Part shown: in pieces, positions 36,220 to 47,040 of the stretch | How the letters are laid out: each line of letters opens with the position of its first letter | Numbering within the stretch: the stretch's first letter is position 1 | From: Armillaria gallica | Lineage: Eukaryota; Basidiomycota; Agaricomycetes; Agaricales; Physalacriaceae | Length of the DNA: 64,000 nucleotides | Direction of reading: 5' to 3' | Assembly: GCA_037576215.1 (NCBI GenBank) | Contig: JBANDB010000013.1 | Span: 2,046,001-2,110,000, forward strand | Made by a program: the position numbers and the translations under genes | Notes under the pieces: model-generated | Databases searched by the model: none | Told to the model about the DNA's origin: nothing | Seen by the model: only the letters and a program-made list of their open reading frames with translations

Positions 36220-37160
36220 GCGAGAGGTAAGGATGTTTTCCAGTGTTATTTCCTTGCCATTAACTCATTTTCGTGCATAGGGCATTTCTTCCAGGCCTTG
36301 CGGCAAGATAGAGCGACAGTTTGGACAGCAACTTTTCATTTTTCGGGCATGGCTGGACAGTTCCAACCTTGGCTCGGTGAGCTCCCTCGTTAGAACATTT
36401 CCATTTCACTGCTGACTGCAGGTATTGGAAAGGTCCAGAGCTCTATGCAGCATCCGTGGTCAGTCTTCATCGATGTATCGTCAACCACAGTGGACGGTGG
36501 ATATGGGTCTGATTGTATGTTGGATGCATTTTCATCTGCGATTATTGACTAATTAGAATTTGTTAGGAAGGTCACTCGCCGTCGAGCAAGCTTGTGGAAC
36601 AAGGAAAACCAACGAAGGTAGTTTTGGAGGTGGGTGCAACCTCGTGTTGGTCGTTTACGTTGATTCCTTACCTATCTAATTCCAGGGTGAACGTTGAACC
36701 GGTCAATCTTTACTGGCAACAGATCGCTCTCTCCCATCCCTACCGCTGTGATCATCCCGTTCAACATTGGTATGTATCCTGGCTCTCGTTCGTGCCATCG
36801 AGGACTAATGCCTAGGTTAGGACCTGAATACGGAGGGCGTCGACGGCTAGTGGACCACGAAGGTATGGCCGATTTCCGATGTACGAGTCACCGAGAAGCT
36901 GACTCGATTCATGCAGTAACTGCCGACTACGCCCAAGGAATGTTTGCGGGCATGCGCGGAGGGTCGCCCGTGCGTGCTGATGGTAAGAGGAAGGGTAGCG
37001 TGGATTCGCAGGGGAGGGATAGCCGGACACTTCTTTTTTTAGCCTGGACGGGTGGGTTTTGCAACTCTGATGTGGGTTACCACGTCCACGGAGATGTTTT
37101 GCGGGTGCTCGGATGGGACGTCGAGCAGTCTTGCAACCGGGCAGCGCAGGACCTGCAGTG
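36220..37160 (+). repeat. Spliced-looking repeat unit B, copy in duplication 1 copy 2
   Basis: Introns read GTAAGGATG to GTGCATAG, GTGAGCTCC to CTGACTGCAG, GTATGTTGG to TTTGTTAG, GTATGTATC to ATGCCTAG and GTATGGCCG to TTCATGCAG. The exons include GGACCTGAATACGGAGGGCG and GGAATGTTTGCGGGCATGCG. It is the most complete B unit in the window, and still gives no recognisable protein. Confidence 0.5.
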
Positions 37161-37261
37161 AAGATATTCTTCGGCGTTCTATGGGTATAGAGTCAGTGTA
37201 ATGACGAGAAGATACGGCAAAGTACGGCACCATCCGCGGAGTCGACATCACTCACGGTACC

Positions 37262-38130
37262 GTCCAGTCTCGTTGTGGTTGATGGATTTGTTGATTCTGT
37301 GATGCTGTCACGCTGCTAGCCTGAACCTGTACCACGACCCTTTGGAAGGTATGAATGCGTATGCTGCATGGTTCCTTCCTCTTTACTGACTTTGATGTGG
37401 AACAGTGTTTCGTTTCGTCTCCTCAAGACTCAATACCAGTACGAAGGTATGCATCGCCTTGAGATTATCTGTTTCCATACCGACATTGATCTTTAGTCTT
37501 CTCCGTTTCTGGACCGGCGAGCGACGATAATGGATGTGATATGCAGCTGAAAATGTTGAAACGGTACATTTGGTGCAGTCTTTTCCTCTTCCATCGAGTA
37601 ACTGACATTGCTGTGTTCTGTAGGTTTCCGCCTTCAAGTTGGTATATCCGGCCACCATAGCGCCTGGGAGTGGACACCTGAGACTGAGGATTTGGCTCGA
37701 AGGCATAGACAGCGGGGCAGCGATGCTAGGATGAGGTGCGCTGGCTTTTTTACCTACCTACTGCGTGAATGATGACCGGCTCATTTTGCAGTAGGTCACC
37801 TTCCTTTGATCTGTAGCGATGTGAGCACGGCCGATGTTCAAGTAAGGCATTCCTCGACTCTGACAGCCTCTATGAATTGACGACATTGCAGTTCTCTCGA
37901 ACCAAGCGGGCTGGTAGCGAGGGACGACGGACGAGATGGATGGGTGGACTTGTGCGAGCACATTGGTAAGCAGGCGGTAATGCTGTTACGAGGCGTGTGT
38001 TAACATAGCGGGGATAGCACCATAATTTCGTGGGAGAGAGGGCATGGTTTAGCTAGGGAGGTGGACAAGAGGGTACCTCCTGATAACAGAATGTACCTTG
38101 CAGACGCTGGAGTGAGTTTATGAGACAACG
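37262..38130 (+). repeat. Spliced-looking repeat unit A, copy in duplication 1 copy 2
   Basis: Exon and intron order as in 4370-5280. It includes the GTATGAATGC to GTGGAACAG intron and the GTAAGCAGGC intron, whose GTTAACATAG matches GCTAACATG elsewhere. It passes directly into the HET leader. Confidence 0.5.
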
Positions 38131-38571
38131 CGCGCGTCCCCGTGCCATGGCGATTCAACGTCTTTTTTTCTGGGAGGAATTTAATGGGCGGTTTCGCAGG
38201 CGTTGTTGAATCGATATTGACTGCGCCTTGAATGTATGTCGTCGTGGACGAATGGGAATAAATTGACCAAGATCTTCACGTGTGCACCATGTTCCCAGGC
38301 TAATTTCTGCGGCATTGTTTGCATGTGTGTCAGGGCTGAGGTGTGCTTTGCCTTCCAACACGCGTCCACAGGCGACTCGGGCACCTCTTCTCTGCACTCC
38401 CTGGACGATATTTTGAAATGGGAAATAGTGAGTACAGTTAATCTACGATTGTTTCGAGTACTTATTTCGACGATGTTAGCGCTCTCAAGAATTACAGGAA
38501 GTGTGCTTTGGATTCGCATCAGATCGATTTGGAAACGCTTGCGCATCGTATCGACGACTGTACAGAAACCA

Positions 38572-40556
38572 ATGGATTCGCCTCCGAGCGTAGCTTCCGT
38601 TTCAAATGGGAATACCAACTTGATTGCGCCTTCAGAGACAGTAGAGGAGACCCCGGCGACCGGGGGTGATTTTTCAGAAGATGGGAAACCTGTGTTGGAG
38701 GCGACAGCTGATTCATCAGCCACCGTGGGACCAGACGTACCCTCGGCATCGTCGGTGGCGGGACCTCCGATTGATCCTGTGGATGACATCGATGAAGAGT
38801 CAAACAGTGATTATGATACTGATTCCGATGATATCAGTGACGAGGAGTCTTTCTGTGATCGTTATAGAAGGTTGTGGGTACGTCAGTCGGCAACACAGAC
38901 AGAAAATAAATTTAAATGTATTTCCAGGGCATCACCCTTCCCGAAGTCACCCTTTCCGCGGCCACTGAGACTGGCCAAGCGGAATTGTCTATCAAGGTTC
39001 CAATGCAGCGGTCGTACACCGGTCAAAGTCCCGTTATATCATCCTCCCTCGCAGACACTCTCTGTGCTACTCTTGGCATTCAGGGGATCTTAGATCAACT
39101 GAATGCCACACTCGGAACATCACACACCCTCGACGCCCCGTCTCTCTTGTCACTTCTGAATGAGTGCATTGAGAAGAATGATGACTTTGGCACAGCTTAT
39201 GCCCGACTTCGCCGAGTATGGAACACACATGACATCAGCGACATCCAAAATGAACTCCGCAGATGTGAAGACAAGGACAAGGAGCAGAGAGAAGAAGCAC
39301 GGGTAGGGAAGCAGATCATTGATGTGTACTTGCCACCTCGACGTGTTTGGGACCTGTACAGCAATTGTGTAGTGCCTTGGTGGATGAGTTATACACAGCC
39401 CTCACCAATTTCACATGCATGGGTGGATGAAAAGGATCGTGTGGATGTGTGGACATCTATTAACAGGAGCCAGTGGCCAGTGCCAATCCCAAAGGGTACC
39501 AGTATCGAACTCATCCGGATTGAGATGCTAAATCTGGGAGTGGAGTACACATGGCTGGATGTGCTCTGTTTGAGGCAGAAAGGGGGCCCAAAGGAGGATC
39601 TGCATGTGGAGGAGTGGAAACTGGATGTGCCTACAATTGGAAGTGTGTATGACAATAACTGGCCCAAAGTTGTGATCTACCTGAGTGGACTGGGGCTGCC
39701 ATTGAGTTTGAAGGATGGTGACTTGGACAGTGATCGGTGTTGGTTTCGGCATGCATGGACAGTCCAGGAGGTTGGGAAGTGGAATAGAATCATTGCTGGA
39801 GATACACCAGATGGACCCATGCATGCCAGACCAATAGATGAGGATGGGAACTATGAGACAGACTTGCTGACAAGATTCCACAAGCAGCTAAAGTCAGTGA
39901 GATGGAGCATAGACCTATTTGACAGGCTGGCAGAAATGCAAAAGTGGGTGTCAACTAATCCAGTGGACAAAGTGGCTGGACTTGCATTCCCTCTGCTGCC
40001 TATTACAATACCTGCCTACTATGAGAGCCAGTCTCTTGAGGATGCATGGACAGCACTTGTGGATGCAATGGACTATGTGACCCGGGCAAATATGCTCTTT
40101 CTGTATCCTGAAGCTGGACTTGGATCTAAGAAATGAAGATCAACATGGATGCAGATCATGACAGAGCCTCTGCCAGATGGCCATTGTGTTGGATATGTTA
40201 AGCATAATGATGAGACAGGTGAGGACTTGTATGAAGATCACTGCATTGAAAAGGGGCTTGTGCAAGGATTGGATGTGAGATCAGCAGAAGAGGGTGATCA
40301 ATATGGGGAGTTGGTTGTTGAAGACACTCACAGAATTGCACACACATTCAAAATTCATGTCACCCACCAATGTTTGATACCCAAAGATGTGTACACACTA
40401 CTTGGAGATCTTGATCACAAGGCCTGGGCTGTAGGGAGACGACTGCCAGGACAGAAATTTGAGAAAGTGTCAGTGTTTACAATGGATAGTTTAGAAGAAG
40501 CAAAAAGGTTAGATGATTTGCATGTATCTTCACAGTTTTGCAATGTACTTGTTTGA
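38572..40556 (+). pseudogene. HET-domain protein, copy 2, single nonsense codon
   Basis: Exon 1 is 38572-38877, the intron 38878-38927 (50 nt), and exon 2 38928-40556, together about 644 codons. HET signatures: ISHAWVDEKD near residue 263, WLDVLCLRQ near 311 and WFRHAWTVQE near 374. The N-terminal 100 residues are acidic (DEESNSDYDTDSDD). One in-frame TGA at 40134-40136 stands where copy 1 has TGG. It would remove the last 140 residues, including a conserved YTLLGD and WAVGRRLPGQKFEKV block, but leaves the HET domain whole. A truncated product may still be made. The upstream ORF reading from 38236 probably includes leader and intron. Confidence 0.7.
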
Positions 40557-40579
40557 TTTTACTACCTGTCAGAGGTACT

Positions 40580-42173
40580 AGTGGTCATAGTCTTGACTTC
40601 CTAGTGTCAACAATGGGGTCTAGAAATCAAACAGACAGAAATAGTATATCCACTGCTGTAGAGCAATAGAATTATGTGATAATGAGGATATTTAAGGTTA
40701 TACAACATATTTACAGCATGTCGAGGGTCACAATGAAGAGCACTTATGTTTCTGGAAATTTTGAGCTTCTGACACAGGCCTTTGTTGAGGTAGGATTAAT
40801 GCTGCAAATAGTGACCATGAGTTTCATTTCATTTTGCAAACTTTAGTGAAGGCTCTTAATATCTACATTTGATCTACATAGCAAAGTATGAATGAGAAAC
40901 AGGGGTCAAATCAAGAAAGGCAGGATGAGAGATGGCATTGGGAGCCAGAATGAAAGAAGCAAGTACATGAGGCATATGTTTATTCCAGTCCAATCCAGCT
41001 GTGATAATGGAAGACATATTCTTCAACTCTCTTCCAGCACCATCTCCTTATGTTCCATTCTTGATTCTACTACCTTTCCAATTATCCTGCATTTCAAATT
41101 GACAGGGGTTGTATGTTATATGTTATTTACATCTCATTTAAATAGTCACTCATTAAATTCCCCTAAGGTCACTGTATCTTTGCAGCTAGAACTGGAACAG
41201 TTACTTCCACATTACTTCAAGGTTCCATTATTTCCTTCTTCTGCATTTCTGATGCTCATGTTTACTTAATCTTACAAGGAAACTCTGTTAAGTTGGCCAT
41301 TTGTCTGCCATAATTTTTGAAGAACAGGCAATTTCAGTGAGAATATTGGCCTATAAAAAGAGGGATAAACATCCCCTGAACACCATTCATGTATCCCATA
41401 GCATCATCATATCTTGTCTCTATCACAGTCAGTCATATGGCAGATCTGCTTCACCTTGTGTCATGCCATCAGGATAATGTGCAGGCCATCCACTCCATAG
41501 TCCATGCTTGCATCAGGAAAGTGCATTTACCCTTAGTAGTAACCGGCATACTACTGTAGGCCATTAGAGTTACTGGTGTCTACAGAGTGCTATGGTAGAC
41601 ACTGGTAGTCATCCAATCTTACAATAGCCAAGGATAGTATACAATAAAAATCCATGGTTACTATAGTACATTCATTTTACCAGTGTCTACTAGTAGCTAC
41701 CTTGGAAATGTACTAACTGACTGACTCAAGTTCCAAGTCCAGGTCACAGTGACTTGGGGTCAGTGAAGCTGGTGAGAGATTACAAGTCCATTTCAAACTT
41801 CAATCAAAATGCCAAGCTACATTGCCCTTGAACTATTCTTCAACCTGCCACCCTCTGCAATCATCTCTTCTACTACATCTCAGAGTGACCTCAACATTTA
41901 CCTGTCATTCGGAGCATCATATTCTTATTACAACTGAATACCTGTCCCATCCTCAAGCTCTGCTTTCGACCTTGCAATGTCAACATCTCCACAATTGTAA
42001 TTTTCCTTATAGGCTGAAGCTTCAAGGTTAGTGGTTGATTGAACTGGCACAGTTCAGGTGAGCCTTTCCTGGCCTATTTTTTTCTTGTAATTAATATGTG
42101 TTATTGTAGTATACCCCATAGTGTTGAGCACTGTATGAGGACCGAGGTGTTAGGTCTTGTTGGGGAGTGTCAT
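40580..42173. other. CpG-poor gene-free spacer
   Basis: AT-rich with short ORFs only; no gene or RNA is supported between the duplication end and the retrotransposon. Confidence 0.45.
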
Positions 42174-42575
42174 TGTTAGGGATGTGCCAAATAGACAAGA
42201 TAACTCGCATGAGTGGAGGTCCACGGAGTGCATGGGCTTTGGCAAAGCTATTAGCAATGTCACCCTTGAGCCAAAGCCCTAAGATTGGATTGCAGAGCAG
42301 AGTCTGCGGAGAGCAAAGATTTGGATAGAGAATAAGATAGTCCAATGGAGTGGAGGCCACAGACTTTGAGAGTGATAGATTGGACTTAGAGTCAGAGAGA
42401 GATTTGGCTAAACAAAGTTGATATTTGAACTGAGTATATACAAGTAATTCTACAGTATATATATATGAGTAGGTAAATCCAAGTCGGACTCCAATGGAAT
42501 CTGATGGAGGTCTGTTTGCTACCAAATCATGGTAAGCGGCCAGAGGCCACAGAGGTCTGCAGCATGCATGTAACA
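42174..42575 (-). repeat. 3' LTR
   Basis: Begins TGTTAGGGATGTGCC and ends GCATGTAACA on the plus strand, TG...CA with a TGTTA/TAACA inverted end. It is 402 bp and shorter than its partner because two stretches are missing near its plus-strand 3' end. Many differences from the other LTR are CA versus TG or CG. Confidence 0.9.
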
Positions 42576-42590
42576 GTATCCTCCCCTTAG
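42576..42590 (-). other. Polypurine tract
   Basis: On the minus strand CTAAGGGGAGGATAC lies immediately before the 3' LTR, the expected place for the plus-strand DNA primer. Confidence 0.75.
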
Positions 42591-42736
42591 TGTTCTTGCC
42601 CTCAAGAGCACTGATCCTAATGGCCAATCAATATGGTTATGTGTGCAGAAATTTGATTGTGGGAATTTTGCAACTTAACCTTGTACCTACACCATCCTTT
42701 CTTTTTCCTTCAGATATCCTCTCTTCATTGTTAAAA

Positions 42737-43477
42737 ATGTCCATGCCCATCAAATACTGTGATTCCATGACTCCTGAACCATACGTGTCAGCCCTGATGC
42801 CTCCTTCGCTGACCTTCGAAGAATATGAGGCCTTGGCAATTGAGCGGGGTACTGCGGAGGAGAAATATGATGAGGCTGTTAATAGGCATGAAGAATGGAA
42901 GATGGTGAAAGCGAAGGAGACCTGTGCAGAGTGATTGAGGAAGGAAAAAGAGATGTGTCAACTTAAGGTAGAGGTTCTGAGGCAAGAGAAGCTAGAGGCT
43001 GAGAGGAAGGTGGAGGAGCGGAGGCAGGAGGAAGAGCAGCTCTAGCTAGAGGCCGAAAAAGAAAAGGCATTGGCCTTAGAGAGGGAGAAGCAGGAGGCTG
43101 TGGAGTGTCAGCAACTGGCTGACTTGAAGGAACAAGAAGATAAGGAGAAGGAGAAGGAGAAAGAGGATGACACCAATGAGATGGTGTTGCAGGCTGCAGG
43201 TGCCCTGTCAGCAAGTGACAGGGATTCTGAGGTGGATCCAGCAGATCCGAAGACAGCCACAATGGATGAGTTGCAGAGGAGGCAGAGAATTATGAAGGGG
43301 AAGAAAAAGGCAGAAGCACTGGAGTCCCAGAAATGTAAGATCCAGTCAGCAAGCAGGGTGGAGGAGAGTGAAGACAGGGTGGGGGGTGCATTGGCGGGTC
43401 CATCAACATCTAAGCATCTGAAGACAGAGCCTGCTCCTCAGGCTGAAGATAAGGTATTTTCTGGACATGGTGCATGA
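42737..43477 (+). pseudogene. Antisense coiled-coil ORF inside the retroelement
   Basis: The ORF lies opposite to gag-pol, between chromodomain and 3' LTR. From ATG 42737 it reads MSMPIKYCDSMTPEPYVSAL and then LTFEEYEALAIERGTAEEKY. A long charged coiled coil rich in Glu, Lys, Arg and Gln follows (about residues 60-160), then a Ser/Pro-rich part with STSKHLKTEP. Two in-frame stops break it, TGA 42932-42934 and TAG 43043-43045, both explicable by C-to-T change of CGA and CAG. It resembles uncharacterised ORFs that I recall near basidiomycete Ty3 elements; function unknown. Confidence 0.5.
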
Positions 43478-43489
43478 CTCCATTGGATC

Positions 43490-46140
43490 TCTGCTATGTT
43501 AGTTGACTTGGAGATGGAATTCCTGCGGAATCCACCCAGGCAACTGCCCATCTGCTTCGCGTCCACCAAGCGATATATTGTCTGCCTGGCCATATGCTAT
43601 CTGCCATGAAACTGCCTCATTTCATGGGAATTTGACTAGCCTAGGCTCCAGGAGCTGACAGCTATCAACCTGAAGCGCCCATGCCAGCGGATGGCAGAAG
43701 GATCATCCTTGAGAGAGCGGACAAATTGGTGGACAGCGGATAGCCATATATGGCTATTCTCAAACCAGACCAGATGAGGAAGGTGTTGCAGAGTGCACTC
43801 GATGACGCTGGAGTAGCTCGCGCAGCAAATTTCAGCACGACAGCTCGTGTCAAATACCGGCTTTGAGGGTAAATTCAGGGCTATCAGAGTGGGCAGGTGC
43901 AGAAGCGGAGAGCTAGATTCGGATCTGCTACTATATAAGCACGCACAATGTACTTAGAAAGACAGTTAATCTCACTTGCTCATAGCACACTAAAGGAATA
44001 ATTTCCGCTACTCTCCTAAGCATATCTAGCTGCCTCCAAGCCTAGCATTGCGAGCAGATTGCAAGGAATTCTCCTTTCTCTCGCTATCTTCACACAACTG
44101 CTCTCGGTTCAGCATCCTAAGCGGATGCTTGGACTACTTCTTTCTATCGTATCTGCAGATGGAGCGGATTCTATCGGATCCCTTCAGAGCGGGTGGTAAC
44201 CCTCCTTGCATATACAAAAGATCTTGCAGACGCAGACGCGACTTTCTCTTACCAGAGAGTTTGCTAGCCTTACAACGCCCGCAGCATGTCTAAGGGTGTA
44301 ATTTTTCGAATTCACATACCTTACATGCTAGCAAAGCAGAAGCACAGAGAGCGGACTAACAGTGCAAATGGCACACAAAGAAGCAAGGTCACTGAGGTTG
44401 AGAGCTCTATGATAGAAACAGAAGCAGTGGAATTAAAACATAAGGGCTTCGTTGTTGCACTGTACCTTATGGGCATGCACGACAATAAGGCCGAAGAGCA
44501 AGCTTGTGTGCACAAACATCTGTCTACAATAGAGAATCCAACTTTCAGTGGGATGCGCTTGTACACAGGCTGAGACTAATTTAGATAACTACATGTCTGT
44601 AATCTATGATGCGTGGTCCCTGGAGATCTGGAGAAAAGATATCATGCATGGGGGTAATCAAAAGAACCCCGGGCATGGCCTAGAAACAGACTTCAGCCGA
44701 TGGGAATAGCAAGTGGGCTCGAAATCTGAAGCATTCCTTGGTTACCGAGTCTAGAATATGACACTGTCACCTTTGGAGCAGATCCGAAAGCCAAATACAA
44801 AGTGTGATTGGTGATCGAGGATTAAGCAGCTATTGAGTACAAGTCAGCGAGCTACTCTGCTGCTAGGGCGAGCGACATCGACATTACTTAGCTCTTTGAG
44901 GATACTAAAAGGAGGACCAAGCAGCACTCTGCCAAGAGTGTTGTGCCAGTTTGGACGAAGGATTATTGGCCGACAAAGGAATTAACTTACTAGAAGACCG
45001 TTTGTAATAATTAATCTCCCATAGTATAAGTAGGTAGAATTTCATGTAGTAAAAGAAGATACCTACCCCCCACATACAGTAATAAAGTTTCAGTTTAGAT
45101 CTGGACTTGTTGCCATGTGTAAGAGTTAGTAGCTTCGAGTCTCGGCTAGAACACAAGTTTAGTGAGCTCACAGAGAAATAGAACAAGAGAAACATTTTGG
45201 ATAAAAACTTCAGTTTACTTGAGATAAGAAAGAGATTTGGCGGCAGTGACGCTGCACCATCTTGAGAGTTTGCTGGAATACATCTGAGAGAAAGCTCTGT
45301 TCCTTTTCTGGTTCAGTGTAAAAAGAGAAATTGTGTTGTGTTGGCCTCTGCATAGGCCTTGAGTAGTTTGCAAGGGAATCAGCCAGATTGAGCTGTTCTA
45401 GCAGTTGCATGAAGTGTGACAGGTGTGAGCAGTTGGACCTCGCAGCACCGTTGTTAGGGCGAGTGCACTGTGTGTGAGGACTTGTGGGAACGGTTTTTTT
45501 TGAGAGTATTTGTGACTTGATTGGGAGTGCCGAGGGCCTCTAATCGCGACGAGTTTGGAAGTCAGGTTTAGCAACTAAGAGAAAGATGGTGGCATGCGCA
45601 GATTAGCTCTAGCAGTGGGTCATACTTAGCGAGCTCACTGACCGAACTTGGTCAATTTGTGGATCTGCGTATCTGTGTGTTCTGGCTATTGAAATATACT
45701 TTGCCTTGAGGGTTGCATGGTTCACCGTGCTCTCTTGTAAAAGCTCTGAGGAAATTGAGAATTTGAGAATGGCTTGAGAAAGATACATTGTTATGTGCAT
45801 CGTTCTAACGAGCTCGCTGAGATAAATTGAGAGATTATCGGTGCCCAATTGGAATTAAAATCCCTTGCTCCCCTCCGCACTTAAGGAGATTGTGTGTGTG
45901 TGTGTTTAGTGGGGTTGAGTGTGTGTTTTAGTATGTTCATGCTAGGCCATGCTCAGTTTCACGGGTGCCCATCACCAGCCTCGTCACTGAGGAAACTCTG
46001 CTCGGAATGGAGGTCCCATATGAAATTCTGAACAAGTCCTTCTGGGTCGGAACTGTCAGAGTCGCCGGTCTGCATGAGCAGATGTTGGCTCGTAACAAGT
46101 TCCTGTGAGCCTGCCAGGATTTCTACAATGTGCATGGACA
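43490..46140. other. Nested, unassigned repeat-derived block
   Basis: More CpG than the host retroelement, especially 43530-44700. A coding-like piece near 43670-43860 reads RRIILERADKLVDSG, stop, PYMAILKPDQMRKVLQSALD. TATATAAG at about 43932 and an AATAAAG near 45081 look like promoter and polyadenylation signals of other elements. A (GT)n run lies near 45890. I take this as one or more later insertions, but could not find borders. Confidence 0.35.
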
Positions 46141-46171
46141 CTGAAAAGAGTGGCAGCTATGGAAAAGACTG

Positions 46172-46531
46172 TTGAAGGGTCAGAAGGGTTATAGGGTGGA
46201 GGATTCCGATGAGCTGTTGGATTCAGAGGAAGAAGTTAGAAAGGACATGGTACTGGGTGTGGAATCCATCAGCATCCCAGAGTTGGATGCGTTGATTAAA
46301 ATGCCTATGCCTGACAAGGATCCAGAGGAAGAGGCAGAGAAGGAGGTCCAATGGCAGGCAACCACAAGGATGAGGGCCTTCAAAAGGTCAAGGGGTGAAG
46401 AAGTTGAGGAGGAGGAGATGTATGAGGATTTGGAGCCAGTTTTGGTACAGGAGATGGATGGAGAAGAGGAAAGGGAGCCTGAAGTGGAGGATGTAAATAT
46501 GGCGGGTCCGTCTGGTGCTGAAGCCTCTTGA
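46172..46531 (+). CDS. Acidic ORF, antisense within the retroelement
   Basis: An open frame of 119 residues, rich in Glu and Asp (for example RGEEVEEEEMYEDLEPVLVQ), ending GPSGAEAS and TGA-free throughout. It may be the C-terminal part of the antisense protein at 42737, separated from it by the nested block. No domain. Confidence 0.35.
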   Translation: MKGQKGYRVEDSDELLDSEEEVRKDMVLGVESISIPELDALIKMPMPDKDPEEEAEKEVQWQATTRMRAFKRSRGEEVEEEEMYEDLEPVLVQEMDGEEEREPEVEDVNMAGPSGAEAS

Positions 46532-46782
46532 ACTTGCCATGTATTTTTGTATTTTCTTGATAATGCTGTAGATTGCTGGGGCCCTAGGTCCCATAGTATA
46601 TTGAATTTTTTGGATTTGAAGTTAGGAATGGAAAGAGAGTAAGAATGGAGCTGATGGGTTCCATTCCTGATTAGGAAATGAATTTTCAATAGTTTTTGTA
46701 GATTTGATTTGAAATAGAAATGGTCAGAGCTGATGGAGACCGATAATGTCACAGATGAGGAAGATAATTAGATGAGGGATTT

Positions 46783-47040
46783 TCAGATGGTGACTTTCGC
46801 TAATGGTCCTGGTTTGTCTGGGTAATGGTGGTGGAAATCCTCAATGAAGTCATCAGCAGAGAACTCGGTGGTCAGTAACCAAGCATATTCTTCATTGGTG
46901 CCTTTGTAGCCTAACCATTGAATCCAATAGAGGAGAGGACACCAAAACTGGTGGTCAATCTTGGAGTCTAGTATTTGAGCTATTTCATACTGTTCTTCAC
47001 CATCAACTTCCACCAGAGGCAGTGATGAGCCTCCAGGCTC
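46783..47040 (-). pseudogene. Chromodomain of the retroelement integrase
   Basis: Reads VEVDGEEQYEIAQILDSKID, then LLYWIQWLGYKGTNEEYAWL and a FHHHYPDKPGPLA tail. This has the aromatic and acidic positions of chromodomains that steer chromovirus integration to heterochromatin by binding methylated histone H3. It is cut off from the integrase body by the 47040-48870 insert. Confidence 0.85.

Larger units (their letters stand above)
36083..40579 (+). repeat. Segmental duplication 1, copy 2
   Basis: Direct, collinear duplicate of 6202-10750, including units B and A and the HET pseudogene. CpG is retained up to about 39500 and thins out beyond. The complementary states of the two copies allow ancestral CpG positions to be inferred. 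Confidence 0.85.

Noticed and set aside
38236..38571. Extending the HET protein start upstream to 38236
   Set aside because: The extension crosses a GTGAGTACAG...TTACAG intron-like stretch and is not open in the paralog; ATG 38572 is shared by the three copies.
42590..42736. Upstream extension of the antisense coiled-coil ORF into the polypurine tract region
   Set aside because: The text before ATG 42737 is hydrophobic and unlike the charged protein, and it overlaps the polypurine tract flank; the later ATG is preferred.
45885..45910. (GT)n run as a functional element
   Set aside because: A short simple repeat with no further evidence.
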